Shown here one piece after another: positions 5,033-14,900 of a stretch of DNA of 17,658 nucleotides (the stretch's first letter is position 1; every line of letters starts with the position of its first letter). The stretch spans positions 1 through 17,658 of the forward strand of contig URXH01000032.1 in the NCBI GenBank assembly GCA_900551675.1, read 5' to 3'. The position numbers were made by a program, and so were the translations under genes. Below the pieces are notes generated by a model. The model had not been told where the DNA came from, searched no databases, and was given only the letters and a program-made list of their open reading frames with translations. The DNA is from an uncultured bacterium. GTDB lineage: Bacteria; Cyanobacteriota; Vampirovibrionia; Gastranaerophilales; Gastranaerophilaceae.

Positions 5033-5773
5033 ATGAAGCAGCAAGTTAAACATAATGCTAATTCCCCGAAACGAACTTATTCACCTATTCACTTATTTTC
5101 TTATTCACTTCACAAACGAGCCGCCTTTACACTGGCAGAAGTCTTGATAACCTTAGGCATTATCGGAGTGGTTGCTGCTATGACAATGCCCGCATTGATA
5201 GGCAGCTACAGAAGAAGTGTTACGGAAACAAAGCTGCAAAAATTTTATTCTGTAATGAATCAGGCAATAAAACTTGCGGAAGTTGACAACGGAGAACTGT
5301 CAATGTGGGTGCCGCAGCGAGGTGATGATTCCGGTGATTTTGGCGAATGGTATAACACATATCTTGATAAAAATATAAAATTTTTGAGTAAAAATTATTA
5401 TTCACATTATTATCATGTAGCGTTTGCAGACGGAAGCGGATTTGCAGCTTATATACCTTCAACGTCTTTACCAAACGCGGATTCGGTAAGTGCATATATA
5501 TTTTATTGTACTGATTATAAATATTGTTTTATGCCTGGCAGTAACGGAAATTTTTCAGAGGAAGATTCCTATGACGGTGTGCACACATTTTTATTCGGAA
5601 TATGCAAAAACGGTAAATTTACAGCTTCTGCTATTTGTTCCGGAAATATTTATTCCCGAGAAGAGCTTTTAAGCGGCTGTTCTAATACTGATCCGCATAG
5701 CAGACACATGTGTGCTGCTCTTATTCAGCATGACGGCTGGAAGATAAGCAAAGATTACCCGTGGATAAAATAG
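5033..5773 (+). CDS. Type IV prepilin-like (pseudopilin) protein
   Basis: A 246-residue protein with a class III (prepilin) signal: a leader ending KRAA, cleavage expected before F32 (FTLAEVLITLGIIGVVAAMTM), Glu at +5 (E36), then a hydrophobic helix of about 22 residues that serves as both membrane anchor and assembly helix. Alanine rather than glycine is at -1. The mature domain is polar, with about seven cysteines (CTDYKYC, GICKNG, AICSG, SGCSN, HMCAAL) that could form disulphides, and ends DGWKISKDYPWIK. It would be processed by a prepilin peptidase and become part of a type IV pilus, a type II secretion or a competence pseudopilus; which one cannot be told. The ATG at 5033 has AGGA (5020-5023), supplied by the dispersed repeat, 9 bases upstream. 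The same frame is open far upstream. No pilus assembly genes are nearby. Confidence 0.85.
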   Translation: MKQQVKHNANSPKRTYSPIHLFSYSLHKRAAFTLAEVLITLGIIGVVAAMTMPALIGSYRRSVTETKLQKFYSVMNQAIKLAEVDNGELSMWVPQRGDDSGDFGEWYNTYLDKNIKFLSKNYYSHYYHVAFADGSGFAAYIPSTSLPNADSVSAYIFYCTDYKYCFMPGSNGNFSEEDSYDGVHTFLFGICKNGKFTASAICSGNIYSREELLSGCSNTDPHSRHMCAALIQHDGWKISKDYPWIK

Positions 5774-5779
5774 CAGGAG

Positions 5780-6010
5780 TTATTTTTTGAAATAATCGCA
5801 TATTAATGTTTTTTTGCGCGGGATAAGATTTTTTATTCCGTCAAAAAATTTGTTCTTTTTTGACTCTTCAAGTTCTTTTTTCAGGATTGCTTTTTCTAAA
5901 ACGACTTTGTTGTATAAATCTGAGCATACAGAACTTTTTTCAACATGTTCTTTTAATTTCGCAAGTTGAATTTCTTTTTCTCTAATAAATCGGGTTAGTT
6001 CTTTTTTCAC
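5780..6010 (-). CDS. Small coiled-coil hypothetical protein
   Basis: A 76-residue, Lys/Glu-rich protein without cysteine-pair, membrane or signal motifs. Residues 1-55 read as one amphipathic helix (IREKEIQLAKLKEHVEKS ... LYNKVVLEKAILKKELEESKK). A basic tail follows (FFDGIKNLIPRKKTLICDYFKK). I recognise no family. The start is GTG at 6010; GAGG lies 8 bases before it on the minus strand, which supports a real start. It converges on the prepilin gene with 6 bases between stop codons, and lies 82 bases downstream of the oxidoreductase operon on the same strand, so it could be read from that operon or alone. It could be a spurious ORF, but the ribosome binding site and helix pattern favour a gene. 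Confidence 0.6.
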   Translation of the reverse strand: MKKELTRFIREKEIQLAKLKEHVEKSSVCSDLYNKVVLEKAILKKELEESKKNKFFDGIKNLIPRKKTLICDYFKK

Positions 6011-6092
6011 TTTGAAAACCTCAATGAACTGTACCTTATTAGAATAATCTCAATTGAAAAATTTTAAATCGGCTTTTTAGTTGATTTAATAT

Positions 6093-6638
6093 TTATGCAG
6101 GCAATAAATCATATTCATAGCCGATTTGTAAAGCTTTGATATTTAATGGCATAAGATTTTTTCTGTGAGGTGGAATTACCGCATCAAGCGCCTGACTTAA
6201 TGTCTCAAGAGAAACTACTTTTCCGGCTTTTGCAAGAATTCCGAGAGCAAGAATATTAGCCATTTTCACATTGCCTAAATCCTCTGCAAGTTTTGAAATA
6301 GGGGCAAAAAGATAGTTTATATCTGTTCTTGTTTTGATTTCTTTTACAAGGGTTGAATTTGCAATCATCATACCGCCCTTTTTAATTTTTGACAAAAATC
6401 TGTCAAATGAAGCCTGATTCAGGGCAATAATAAAATCGGCATCAGGTTTATTTACTTCACTTACATCTTCATCGCTTTCAACAATTTCACAGTTAACTGT
6501 TCCCCCGCGCATTTCAGCTCCGTATGAAGGGTACCATGTTACATTTTTCCCTGCCAGCATAAAAGCGTTAGCCAGCACCTCTCCGGCTAATAATACGCCT
6601 TGACCGCCAAATCCTGCTATTATAAAATTTTTTTCCAT
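6093..6638 (-). CDS. 2-oxoacid:ferredoxin oxidoreductase, gamma subunit
   Basis: The gamma subunit of the four-subunit ferredoxin-dependent oxidoreductases that convert a 2-oxoacid and CoA to acyl-CoA, CO2 and reduced ferredoxin. The 181 residues carry the family fingerprint: IIAGFGGQGVLLAGEVLANAF at residues 6-26 and WYPSYGAEMRGGTVNCEIV soon after; the C-terminal part is PPHRKNLMPLNIKALQIGYEY. The ATG at 6638 is chosen because AGAGGA lies 7 bases upstream on the minus strand and the homologous region begins at once. A longer frame from 6668 adds ten residues (MTIIPEEDNK) read partly from a dispersed repeat and is unlikely. It is the last gene of the delta-alpha-beta-gamma operon. Substrate could be a branched-chain oxoacid or 2-oxoglutarate. 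Confidence 0.93.
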   Translation of the reverse strand: MEKNFIIAGFGGQGVLLAGEVLANAFMLAGKNVTWYPSYGAEMRGGTVNCEIVESDEDVSEVNKPDADFIIALNQASFDRFLSKIKKGGMMIANSTLVKEIKTRTDINYLFAPISKLAEDLGNVKMANILALGILAKAGKVVSLETLSQALDAVIPPHRKNLMPLNIKALQIGYEYDLLPA

Positions 6639-6663
6639 TTTATTATCCTCTTCTGGTATTATT

Positions 6664-6690
6664 GTCATTCTGAACTTATTTCAGAATTTA
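6664..6690. repeat. Short palindromic repeat between the beta and gamma genes
   Basis: ATTCTGAA (6667-6674) and TTCAGAAT (6680-6687) form a perfect 8-bp stem with loop CTTAT. The element before the prepilin gene (5006-5023) has the same layout and loop (CCGAA-CTTAT-TTCAGGAT). Two copies 1.6 kb apart define a REP-like family; this one sits inside an operon and would be transcribed. Confidence 0.65.
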
Positions 6691-6715
6691 TTTATACTTA
6701 GCCTGTTTTGCAATA

Positions 6716-7462
6716 TTAATTTGTCAGGTCTTTGTATATTCCTGGTTGAAATACCGGCATCATTTCGTTTCTTACTCTTTCATGTGCTTTTTCGGGAGAC
6801 ATTTTCCAGTTTGTCGGACACGTTGAAAGTATTTCTACAAAACCTAATCCCAGACCTTTTATTTGTACTTCAAAAGCTTTTTTTATTGCCTGTTTTGCCT
6901 TTCTTATATTTGCTACAGTATCCAGAGAAACTCTTGCAGAAAAAGCTGTTCCGTCGCAAAGCGCGATATGTTCTGCAATTTTTACAGGGTATCCGTAGTA
7001 ATCAATATTTCTCCCTGTCGGAGATGTTGTTGTTACCTGTCCAACAAGAGTTGTAGGGCCTAACTGGCCTCCTGTCATGCCGTAAGTTGTGTTATTTATA
7101 CATATTGCAGTAATTTTTTCACCTCTAAGCGCTGCATGCATACTTTCAGCCAGTCCGATTGAAGCGAAATCTCCATCACCCTGATATGTAAATACAATTT
7201 TATCGGGTCTTGCTCTTTTTATGCCTGTAGCTTCTGCCATAGCCCTTCCATGAGGAGCTTCAAGCGCATCTACATTTATAAAATCGTAGATTGTTACCGA
7301 ACAGCCGATGGATGCTGCAAGAATTGTATTTTCTCTTATGCCGAGTTCATCAAGCACCTCTGCTACAAGTCTTACGGCAACCCCGTGGTCGCATCCCGGG
7401 CAGAATGAATATTTTACGTCTCCTTTTAAAGATTCAGGTAATTTAAAAACTTGTGTTGCCAT
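6716..7462 (-). CDS. 2-oxoacid:ferredoxin oxidoreductase, beta (TPP-binding) subunit
   Basis: The thiamine-pyrophosphate and iron-sulphur subunit of the complex, 248 residues. FCPGCDHG (C21, C24), IGCS (C54) and TCPTNW near residue 213 are candidate ligands of one [4Fe-4S] cluster. The TPP/Mg motif is GDGD at 95-98, ending at NN 123-124 (YQGDGDFASIG ... ICINNTTYGMTGGQ). Proteins of this length and wording (ALEAPHGRAMAEATGIKRARPDKIVFTYQGDGD) are usually labelled 2-oxoisovalerate (VOR) or 2-oxoglutarate (KOR) oxidoreductase beta. The start ATG overlaps the alpha stop codon (TAATG), with GAGGGA 8 bases upstream, so the two chains are translationally coupled as expected for a stoichiometric complex. 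Confidence 0.95.
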   Translation of the reverse strand: MATQVFKLPESLKGDVKYSFCPGCDHGVAVRLVAEVLDELGIRENTILAASIGCSVTIYDFINVDALEAPHGRAMAEATGIKRARPDKIVFTYQGDGDFASIGLAESMHAALRGEKITAICINNTTYGMTGGQLGPTTLVGQVTTTSPTGRNIDYYGYPVKIAEHIALCDGTAFSARVSLDTVANIRKAKQAIKKAFEVQIKGLGLGFVEILSTCPTNWKMSPEKAHERVRNEMMPVFQPGIYKDLTN

Positions 7463-8526
7463 TATAATAATCCCTCAATTCTTTTAACAATTTCATCGGC
7501 AGAAGGCGGTACGCCTACTCCTTTGTTTATTAATTCAACAGGACATGCTCCGTTAACGGCAAGTCTGACATCATTGACCATTTGTCCCATGTTTACTTCC
7601 ACCGTTATAAATTTCCTTGCCATTTGGGCAAGTTCGGAAATTCTTTTAGACGGGAACGGATAGAGTGTAATAGGTCTGAAAAATCCTGCTTTAATTCCTT
7701 TTTCGCGCAGAATTTTCATTGCGGTTTTAACATTTCTTGAAGTGCTTCCAAAACTTGTAAGAATAATATCTGCATCTTCGGTGTTAATTTCTTCCCATTC
7801 TGTTTCGTTTTCTTCAATAAGTCTATATTTATCATACAATTTGTTTAAAAATTCACATCTGTCATCCGCAAGCGGACCGTAAGAACGGATAATTCTGCCG
7901 TCTCTGCCTCTGGCGCCTGTTAATGCCCAGCTTGATGTATCAATTTCCGGATACGGATAATCATAAAATTCTACAGGTTCCATCATCTGGCCTAAAAGTC
8001 CGTCAGCCAATAGAACAGCTGGATTACGGTACTTTTGCGCAAGATAAAATGTTTTATACGTCAGATCAACGCATTCCTGAACTGTGGAAGGTGCAAGAAC
8101 TATTAAATTGTAATCACCGTTTCCGCCTCCTTTTGTAGCCTGAATATAATCACCCTGAGACGGATAAATATTGCCCAGTCCGGGACCTCCTCTCATAACG
8201 CTTACCAGAACAACAGGCAGTTCGTCAGCCGCTGCGTATGACAGACCTTCCTGCATTAAAGATACAGCGCAAGAAGAAGATGATGTCATTGCTTTGACCC
8301 CTGTTGACACCGCCCCTATTGTCATATTGATTGCCGCCAGTTCGCTTTCTGCTGAAACATAGCCTCTTTTCAGCTCCTGCATTTTTCCGCTCATAAATTC
8401 ACCTATCTCGCTCTGCGGTGTAATAGGATATCCGAAATAACACTGGCATCCTGCCAGAACTGCGGCATTTGCTATTGCGTAATTCCCTTTTGTTAAAACT
8501 TTTTTATTTGTTAAGCATTGTGTCAT
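7462..8526 (-). CDS. vorB: 2-oxoacid:ferredoxin oxidoreductase, alpha subunit (VorB-type)
   Basis: The large catalytic partner of the TPP subunit, 354 residues. The pyrimidine-binding domain comes first, with KGNYAIANAAVLAGCQCYFGYPITPQSE (GYPITPQSE at 32-40) and the conserved acidic AESE at 59-62. The family pattern MRGGPGLGNIYPSQGDYIQATKGGG lies mid-protein and the transketolase C-terminal-like part (LTSFGSTSRNVKTAMKILREKGIKAGFFRPITLYPFP) in the last third. This matches the subunit usually named VorB. The start has GAGGA 6 bases upstream. It lies between the ferredoxin (delta) gene, 56 bases away, and beta, which it overlaps. Activity on 3-methyl-2-oxobutanoate is the usual label, but 2-oxoglutarate is possible; sequence alone does not decide. 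Confidence 0.93.
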   Translation of the reverse strand: MTQCLTNKKVLTKGNYAIANAAVLAGCQCYFGYPITPQSEIGEFMSGKMQELKRGYVSAESELAAINMTIGAVSTGVKAMTSSSSCAVSLMQEGLSYAAADELPVVLVSVMRGGPGLGNIYPSQGDYIQATKGGGNGDYNLIVLAPSTVQECVDLTYKTFYLAQKYRNPAVLLADGLLGQMMEPVEFYDYPYPEIDTSSWALTGARGRDGRIIRSYGPLADDRCEFLNKLYDKYRLIEENETEWEEINTEDADIILTSFGSTSRNVKTAMKILREKGIKAGFFRPITLYPFPSKRISELAQMARKFITVEVNMGQMVNDVRLAVNGACPVELINKGVGVPPSADEIVKRIEGLL

Positions 8527-8582
8527 ATTTAGTCCTCATTAATAACATATTACGGAAACAATTTTTGCAGTTCCCTAAAAAG

Positions 8583-8795
8583 TTAGTCTTTATATACTTC
8601 TGTTATTGCTAAATCAGGGCATCTTACAGCACACATAGCACATCCGAGACATTCATGGTCTGGATCAACAAATTCAACTGTGTGAACCCCGAGGCTGTTT
8701 GTTTCATTCCCGATTTTGAGAAGTTTTTTGGGGCATTCATTAATACAAAGATAGCATGCTTTACATTTATTTTTGTCTATTACTATTCTGCTCAT
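8583..8795 (-). CDS. 2[4Fe-4S] ferredoxin-like delta subunit of the 2-oxoacid oxidoreductase
   Basis: A 70-residue electron-transfer subunit. Two classical cluster motifs are present: CKACYLCINECP (C11, C14, C17, C21) and CLGCAMCAVRCP (C49, C52, C55, C59), each CxxCxxCxxxCP, so two [4Fe-4S] clusters carry electrons from the TPP site to external ferredoxin. A longer frame from GTG 8801 is possible, but the sequence GAGGTGAAGATG places the ribosome binding site directly before the ATG at 8795, so that start is chosen. It is the first gene of the operon, as in other delta-alpha-beta-gamma clusters, and is divergent from the giant repeat protein gene. Confidence 0.93.
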   Translation of the reverse strand: MSRIVIDKNKCKACYLCINECPKKLLKIGNETNSLGVHTVEFVDPDHECLGCAMCAVRCPDLAITEVYKD

Positions 8796-8828
8796 CTTCA
8801 CCTCAGCTTATCCAATCGTCTAAATTTT

Positions 8829-8834
8829 ATTATA
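8829..8834 (-). promoter_or_regulatory. Candidate -10 box of the oxidoreductase operon
   Basis: A perfect TATAAT on the minus strand, 33 bases upstream of the ferredoxin start at 8795. No convincing -35 is found 16-18 bases upstream (a T-run occupies the spacer), so only the -10 is claimed. Confidence 0.4.
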
Positions 8835-8893
8835 ACACTTAATAAAAAAAAAGATACTTTATCTTTACAATTGTAATAATAATCGTTAACAGT

Positions 8894-8923
8894 TTGCATT
8901 GATTGCTATTCTTCTGCTAAAAT
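8894..8923 (+). promoter_or_regulatory. Promoter of the giant repeat-protein gene
   Basis: TTGCAT (8894-8899), an 18-base spacer, and TAAAAT (8918-8923) with an extended -10 TG (TGCTAAAAT). It gives a leader of about 45 bases before the ATG at 8975. It is divergent from the oxidoreductase promoter about 60 bases away, so the two may share control. Confidence 0.55.
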
Positions 8924-8974
8924 ATTTGTAAAAACTATAAATATAAGTGGGATATTTTTAAGAAAGAGAACAAA

Positions 8975-11900
8975 ATGGCGCTGACTGTAGATGAAATTGC
9001 AGAAATACTCAACACTATGCGTGTTGAAAATGAACATAATGTTGAAAATTTTGAAAAAGTTTTAACCGGTATAAATAACAAAATTGAATTAATGGCAGAT
9101 GATAGCGAAGCAACTGATTTAATAAAGCTTTATCTGTCAGAATTGAAAAAAATTGTTGAAGATAAGCATAACAGTGCAAATGACAGGTTTAAAACTCTTG
9201 AAAATTCTATTAATAATATTCTTTCTTCGCAGGAACAGACTGCAAAAACATCAGAGCTTAGAGATTTATTTCATGTTCTGGGCGCCAGTTTTGATTCATT
9301 TTCAGGTGAATTCGCAAATCAGACTAATACCCTTCAGGCAGTTGATGAAAAACTCGAACAAATAGAAGAAAGTGTTTTCAATAAAGGAGAACTTGCTTCT
9401 TTATTGAATGGTTTTGCATCCGATCTGTCTGAGATGAACAGCGGAATTGATAAATCTTTTAGAAATATAGAAACTTCTCTGGAAAATGCAATTTTTGAAA
9501 TTGGCCGTTTAAATGTTTCTGAGCAGGTCAGCGCTCTTGATAACAGAATTTCATCTCTAAGTGAGGATGTAAACGCAATACCTTCAAAGATTTCTTTTTC
9601 AGAACTTGAACAAAAGGTAGAATATTTCCAAAATATTATAAATTCTATCAGAGAAGCTGTGGCTGATGTTCCGGCACTGAGTGCAGAAGCGCTTTCTGAC
9701 AGATTTTTTGAGCTGGAAAATTCATTCAAAAATATTGTAACAGAACAAAATTTCTCAGATTTTAAAGAGAATCTGGCAGATTTTGTCCGTCAGATAAGCG
9801 ATAATGCAGTTTCCATAAGCGCCGATATTAACGCTAACAGGCAGAAAATAGAAAATATTTTTGCGTCAATAAATACTTTGGATTACAAAAATGATTTCAA
9901 TGCTGTTTCAGAAAAAATTACTGCTCTTGAAGAAGCTGTTAACGGTATCTCGCAGAGCAGTGCCTACGAAATACAAAACCTTGGAAGAACCTTGTCGTCA
10001 GTTGTAACGGATTCTGATTTTGCGGGATTTAAGGCTGATCTTGCAGGTTTTGTGCAAAAAATTATCGATAATTCTACCGCTTTAAATGCTGAACTGTCGC
10101 GTTCGGCGGAAAGAATTGAGAATATTTTATCAACCGTTAATTCGCTGGATTATACAGACGATTTTGAAACTGTTTCAAAAGAAATATCCGAATTAAAGTC
10201 TGCACTTAATGATAATTTATCAGTGTCAGAAAGTATTAACAGTGCTCTTGGGGATGCTAAAAATGAAATTACAAAAAAACTTGACGGATTTGAAACATCT
10301 CTATCAACAATAGTAACCGATTCTGATTTTGCCGGTTTTAAAGCTGATTTAGCCGATTTTGTGCAGAAAATTATAGACAATTCATCAGCTTTAAATTCCG
10401 AACTTTCGTACAGTACCGAAAGAATTGAAAATATTTTGACAACCATAAGGTCTCTGGATTTCAGGGATGATTTTGCCGGAATTGAGAGCCGTATAAATGA
10501 TTTGAAAGAAACTTTTGATGCCGGTGCCAAGATTAATTACACGAATTTATCGGAGCAGATTACTTACATAAAAGAGGGGTTGGAAAGCGGTTTTGAAAAT
10601 ATTGATACTGCCCGTAATACTGTTTATTCGGACTTAAAATCGCAGTTAACGGATATTTTAAATAATTTAGATGCTATAGTAAAATCTAATCCACAAAAAT
10701 CTATTGATGAACTTTCTTCTCTTGTTCTTAATTTATCTGAGACGGCATCTGTTTTGCGAAGCGGTATAAGTTCTGATATTCAGGGAGATTACGGGGACTT
10801 AAAATCAAGTATAGGCTCTGTAATTACAAATTTGCAGATTGTAAAAGAAGATATTATTGCAAAAAATACTGATTTTTATAATTCTTCGTCCGAAAATTCT
10901 CTTTTATTGGAAACAAAGCTTGAGCAGCAGTTGAAGGCTCTGGATGAGCTGAAAAATAAAATTGATGATGCTGAAAAATTTGATCCTGAAAAAATTGTAG
11001 CATCAATTCAAGATGTTTATACCGATTTATCAGGCATAATTGCGGATTTGAAAGAGGATTCCGGAACAAATTACGAAGCAATTAAATCTTATATCGAAGA
11101 ATTATCATCTACGGTAAATTCAATCCGCGAAGAATTTCTTAATTTGAACGGACAAAATTCAAATCTTCTGGGTGTAAAAATAGACTCTGTCGCATCGGAT
11201 ATATATGAATTTAGAGAAGAGTTCAAGCAGTCTGTATCAAGCGATGTCGGGAATTTTTCTGCTATATCAGGCAATATCTCAGAACTTTCAGAAAAACTTG
11301 ACGGTTTAAAAGGCAGTCTGGCAGAAAATTCTGATCAAAATTTTCAATCAGTAAAGCTTTTACTGGATGAAATGAGCGCGAAACTTTCTTCAGATATAGA
11401 GCAGCAAAAAGATTTATTTTCGCGTTCGGGGGAAGAAAATACGGAAAAACAATTCGAAGCTGTCAGAAATATTGCGTCAGATATAAAAAATATTCAAGTT
11501 TTAATTTCCGAAAACAAAGAATTGTTCAACAGTACTGTTGAAGAAAATATTAAAAATATCAGGGAATACATAGGTGAACTCAGTAATTCTATATATGAAT
11601 CCGGTTTAGAAAGTGAAAATAAATTCAATACAAAACTTGAAGCTTTAGATGTATTAAATCATGGTTTTGAAAATCTTGCATCGTCTGTAGAAGCCGGAAT
11701 AAAAGATGTTTTAAGCGCAGTAAATCAGCTTGATGCATCAGCTCAAAACAGTTTAATTCAAACAGAAATCAACGCAGTGAAATCACTTTGCGAATCATTA
11801 TTAACTTCGTTAAATGATACTCACAGACGTAGTGATGAATTATCGCAGATTATTTCTTCTTTAATGGAAATCGTTTTGAAAAAAGACGATATTAATGAAA

Positions 11901-14900
11901 TTTCATTTAAGATGGATGAATATACAGATATTATGAACTCGCTGAGGGAGTTTACGGAAGCTTCGTTTGCCAATGCATCGTCAGATATAAACGGGCTGTT
12001 TGAAAAAGTTGAAGCATCTTTTGCAAATATTTTTTCTAAAGAAGATTTTTCAGAATTTAAAAGAGAACTGTCAGAATTTTTACAGACAATTACAGACAAT
12101 TCTAATATATTAAATGCTGATTCATCATTCAACAGAGAAAAAATTCAGGAAATTTCCGATAAAATAGCTGAATTAGAAATCCCTGATTATTCTTATGATC
12201 TTACCCAGATTACATCCAAAATAGATGATTTATCCGACCTTTTTGCAAATTCTTCCGCTTCAAATTTTGAAGGGATAAGTCAAAAACTTGATGATATTAA
12301 ATTAAGTATGGAAGAAGCCAAAAAAGACGACAGTATTATCGCCAAATTAGGTGAGTTTTCGGAGCTGATAGATTCTTTAAAAAACATTATTTCAGTTTCT
12401 GCCGATGCAAATTCATCAGTAATAGAAGAACAAATCTCACGTCTTTCAGATGGTTTGGCTAATGTTGTAACAGAAGAAGATTTTACAAATTTCAGAATTG
12501 ATTTCGGAGATTTTATCCAAAAGATTCTGGATAATGCGGATGTGCTTCATTTGAACAGTGAGTCTAATAAAGAGCAGATTAATAAAATCGCGCAGAGATT
12601 GGAAGAACTTAACTATACTCAGAATTTTGAAAATTTAGACGGCAGGTTAAATGAAATCCGTACATCTTTTGAAAATAATTCTAAAATGAATTATGAAAAT
12701 ATTATTAATGAGATACAAAATTTGCAAGAGCTTTTGAATGAAACTCTTGCAAACAGCAATAATGCAGGAAAAGAAAATTTTGACAGGCTGAACTTCTCAT
12801 TAACGGAACTCTCTGACAATATTCAAGTTCTGCTTGATATGTCATCTCACAAACCTGCTGAAATTCTGGATAAAATCTCGGAACAAATTCAAAATTCAAC
12901 AGGTGCAATTTCTGAAAATGTCAATAACGGAATTAAATTAAATATAGAAGATGTAAAAGCTTCAATTTCCGGTGTTATAAATGAAATAACTTCCGTAAAA
13001 GATGATTTTACCTGTAAAAATGATAGTTTGACATTCAGTGTTACATCAGGCTTTGACAGTGTAAAACTTTCTCTTGAAAATATTCTGACAGCTTTTAATT
13101 CTCTGAATGATGATTTTAAAGCCGGTGCAGATGAAAATATTCAGGCTGTGTCGTCAAATATTGATGAACTTACAGGCAAGGTTGACGAGTTGAAAGATGA
13201 AATTCATAAATTTACCTCAGATTATTCAGACAGAGTCTATACGGTTGTTAACGAAATTTCTGATAAGCTGGAAGGTATGTCTGCGGGTTTTTCTGATGAT
13301 ATTAATGTAAGCATAAACGAGTTAAAAAATTACCTGTCGGAATATTTTGATAATTCCCGCTCGGTATACGATGCCAATTTTCAGCAATTAAAAGATATGG
13401 GAGAAATTCGTTCAAATGAATTGAACTCAATATCCGGAAATATCACAGATTTCAGGGGGCATGTTGATGAAATTGTACTAAGCTTAAAAGATTATATAAC
13501 AGAGCTGAATGCGGCTTCAAAGTCTTCAAAATCATTGAGCGACAGCAAATTTTCCGAAAAACTTGTTTCTCTTGAGTCTGTTCTTCTTAATAATGCAGAT
13601 GCTTATGAAGAAAAATTTGAACTTTTACAGGGTAAACTTGCAGAATTTGCGCAGACTGTCGAGAGCGTAAATTCTGATACCGAAAATAAAATAGTTTCAT
13701 CTATTGAAGAAATAAAAAGTATAAAAGAAGAACTTGCTTCCGTAACAGGATTTTTAAACTCTGCCAAACTGGCTGCCGATGAACAAACGGCTCAGATTAT
13801 GTCAATGCTGGATACAAGTTTGGAAAATGTTACGGTTTCCGTTAATGAGATAAGCAGCAATGCTGTCCGGAATATTAATTCTTCAATAAACGAAAATATT
13901 TTATCTGTTGAAGATAAGCTGACAGTTCTTTTGAATACTGTTGAAAATTTAAAAGACACCAAGTTAGCGGATCTCGCTGATAATCTCGGGGAAAAATTCT
14001 CAGAATTGAAACAGGAACTGGGGCTTATAAATACAGATATCGCAGATGCCTTTCAGACAAAATCAGAAGATATTTTAAGGGCTTTTGAACCTGTAAAGAC
14101 AGCTATAGAAGATTTTTCAGGCTATGATTTTGAGAAATTATTAAATGATGTTAAATCAATGCTTGAAACATCTTTTATGAATTTCAGCGTTGATGTTAAT
14201 GGAGAGCTTTCTGCAAATTCTGAAGCGGTTTTGAGGCTGGAACAGGCTTATAAAGAAACATTTAATAAGATTTCTGTGATAGAAGAGTGTGTTTCTGAAG
14301 ATATACAAAATAGTATTGAACTTTTGAATGTTACAATCGAAACCAATACAAGAAATCTGAAATGCGGTTTTGAAGAAAAACTTGATGAATATATAAATGA
14401 TTTAAAATCCCATCTTGATCTGGTGATGAATGATACTAAAACACTGGATTCTATTGAAAATTTAAAAGATGAAATTTCCGTAAAATTAGATACTGTTTTA
14501 TCAGAGCAAAATTCTTTTGCAGAACAGGCAAATGTTATCTCTGCAGGTATAACAACTCTCGGTGATGATATTAAAAATTATGTTCAATCAGCATGCGAAA
14601 ATACAATTGACAAATACAGCCCGATCCAGAATAAACAGGCGATAGAAGCATTAAATCAAAAAGTCGATACGCTTGTGGATTCATCTGATAAAGAAGAAAT
14701 TCTTAATTCTTTATATGAAATTGAGCAGAAAGCAGAAAAGATCGGCGGAGATTTATGTGAAACAGTAAAAACAATTATGTCAAAAATGGAAGTTATTGAA
14801 AAAGATAACTCATTAATTCTGGCATTCCATGAACTTGCATCAAAGCTCGAATCTTTTACTGATGACAATACACTAAACACTGCACTAAAAACTCTGTCGG

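Noticed and set aside
6061..6090. Terminator for the oxidoreductase operon (TAAATC/GATTTA stem on the minus strand)
   Set aside because: Only six A/T-rich base pairs with a 12-base loop; too weak to claim.
6639..6668. Longer start at 6668 for the gamma subunit
   Set aside because: It begins within a dispersed palindrome and has no ribosome binding site, whereas ATG 6638 has AGAGGA at correct spacing.
9980..10522. Direct repeats as a possible CRISPR or tandem DNA array
   Set aside because: Similarity is at protein level with many silent differences, units are long and unevenly spaced, and the frame is uninterrupted.
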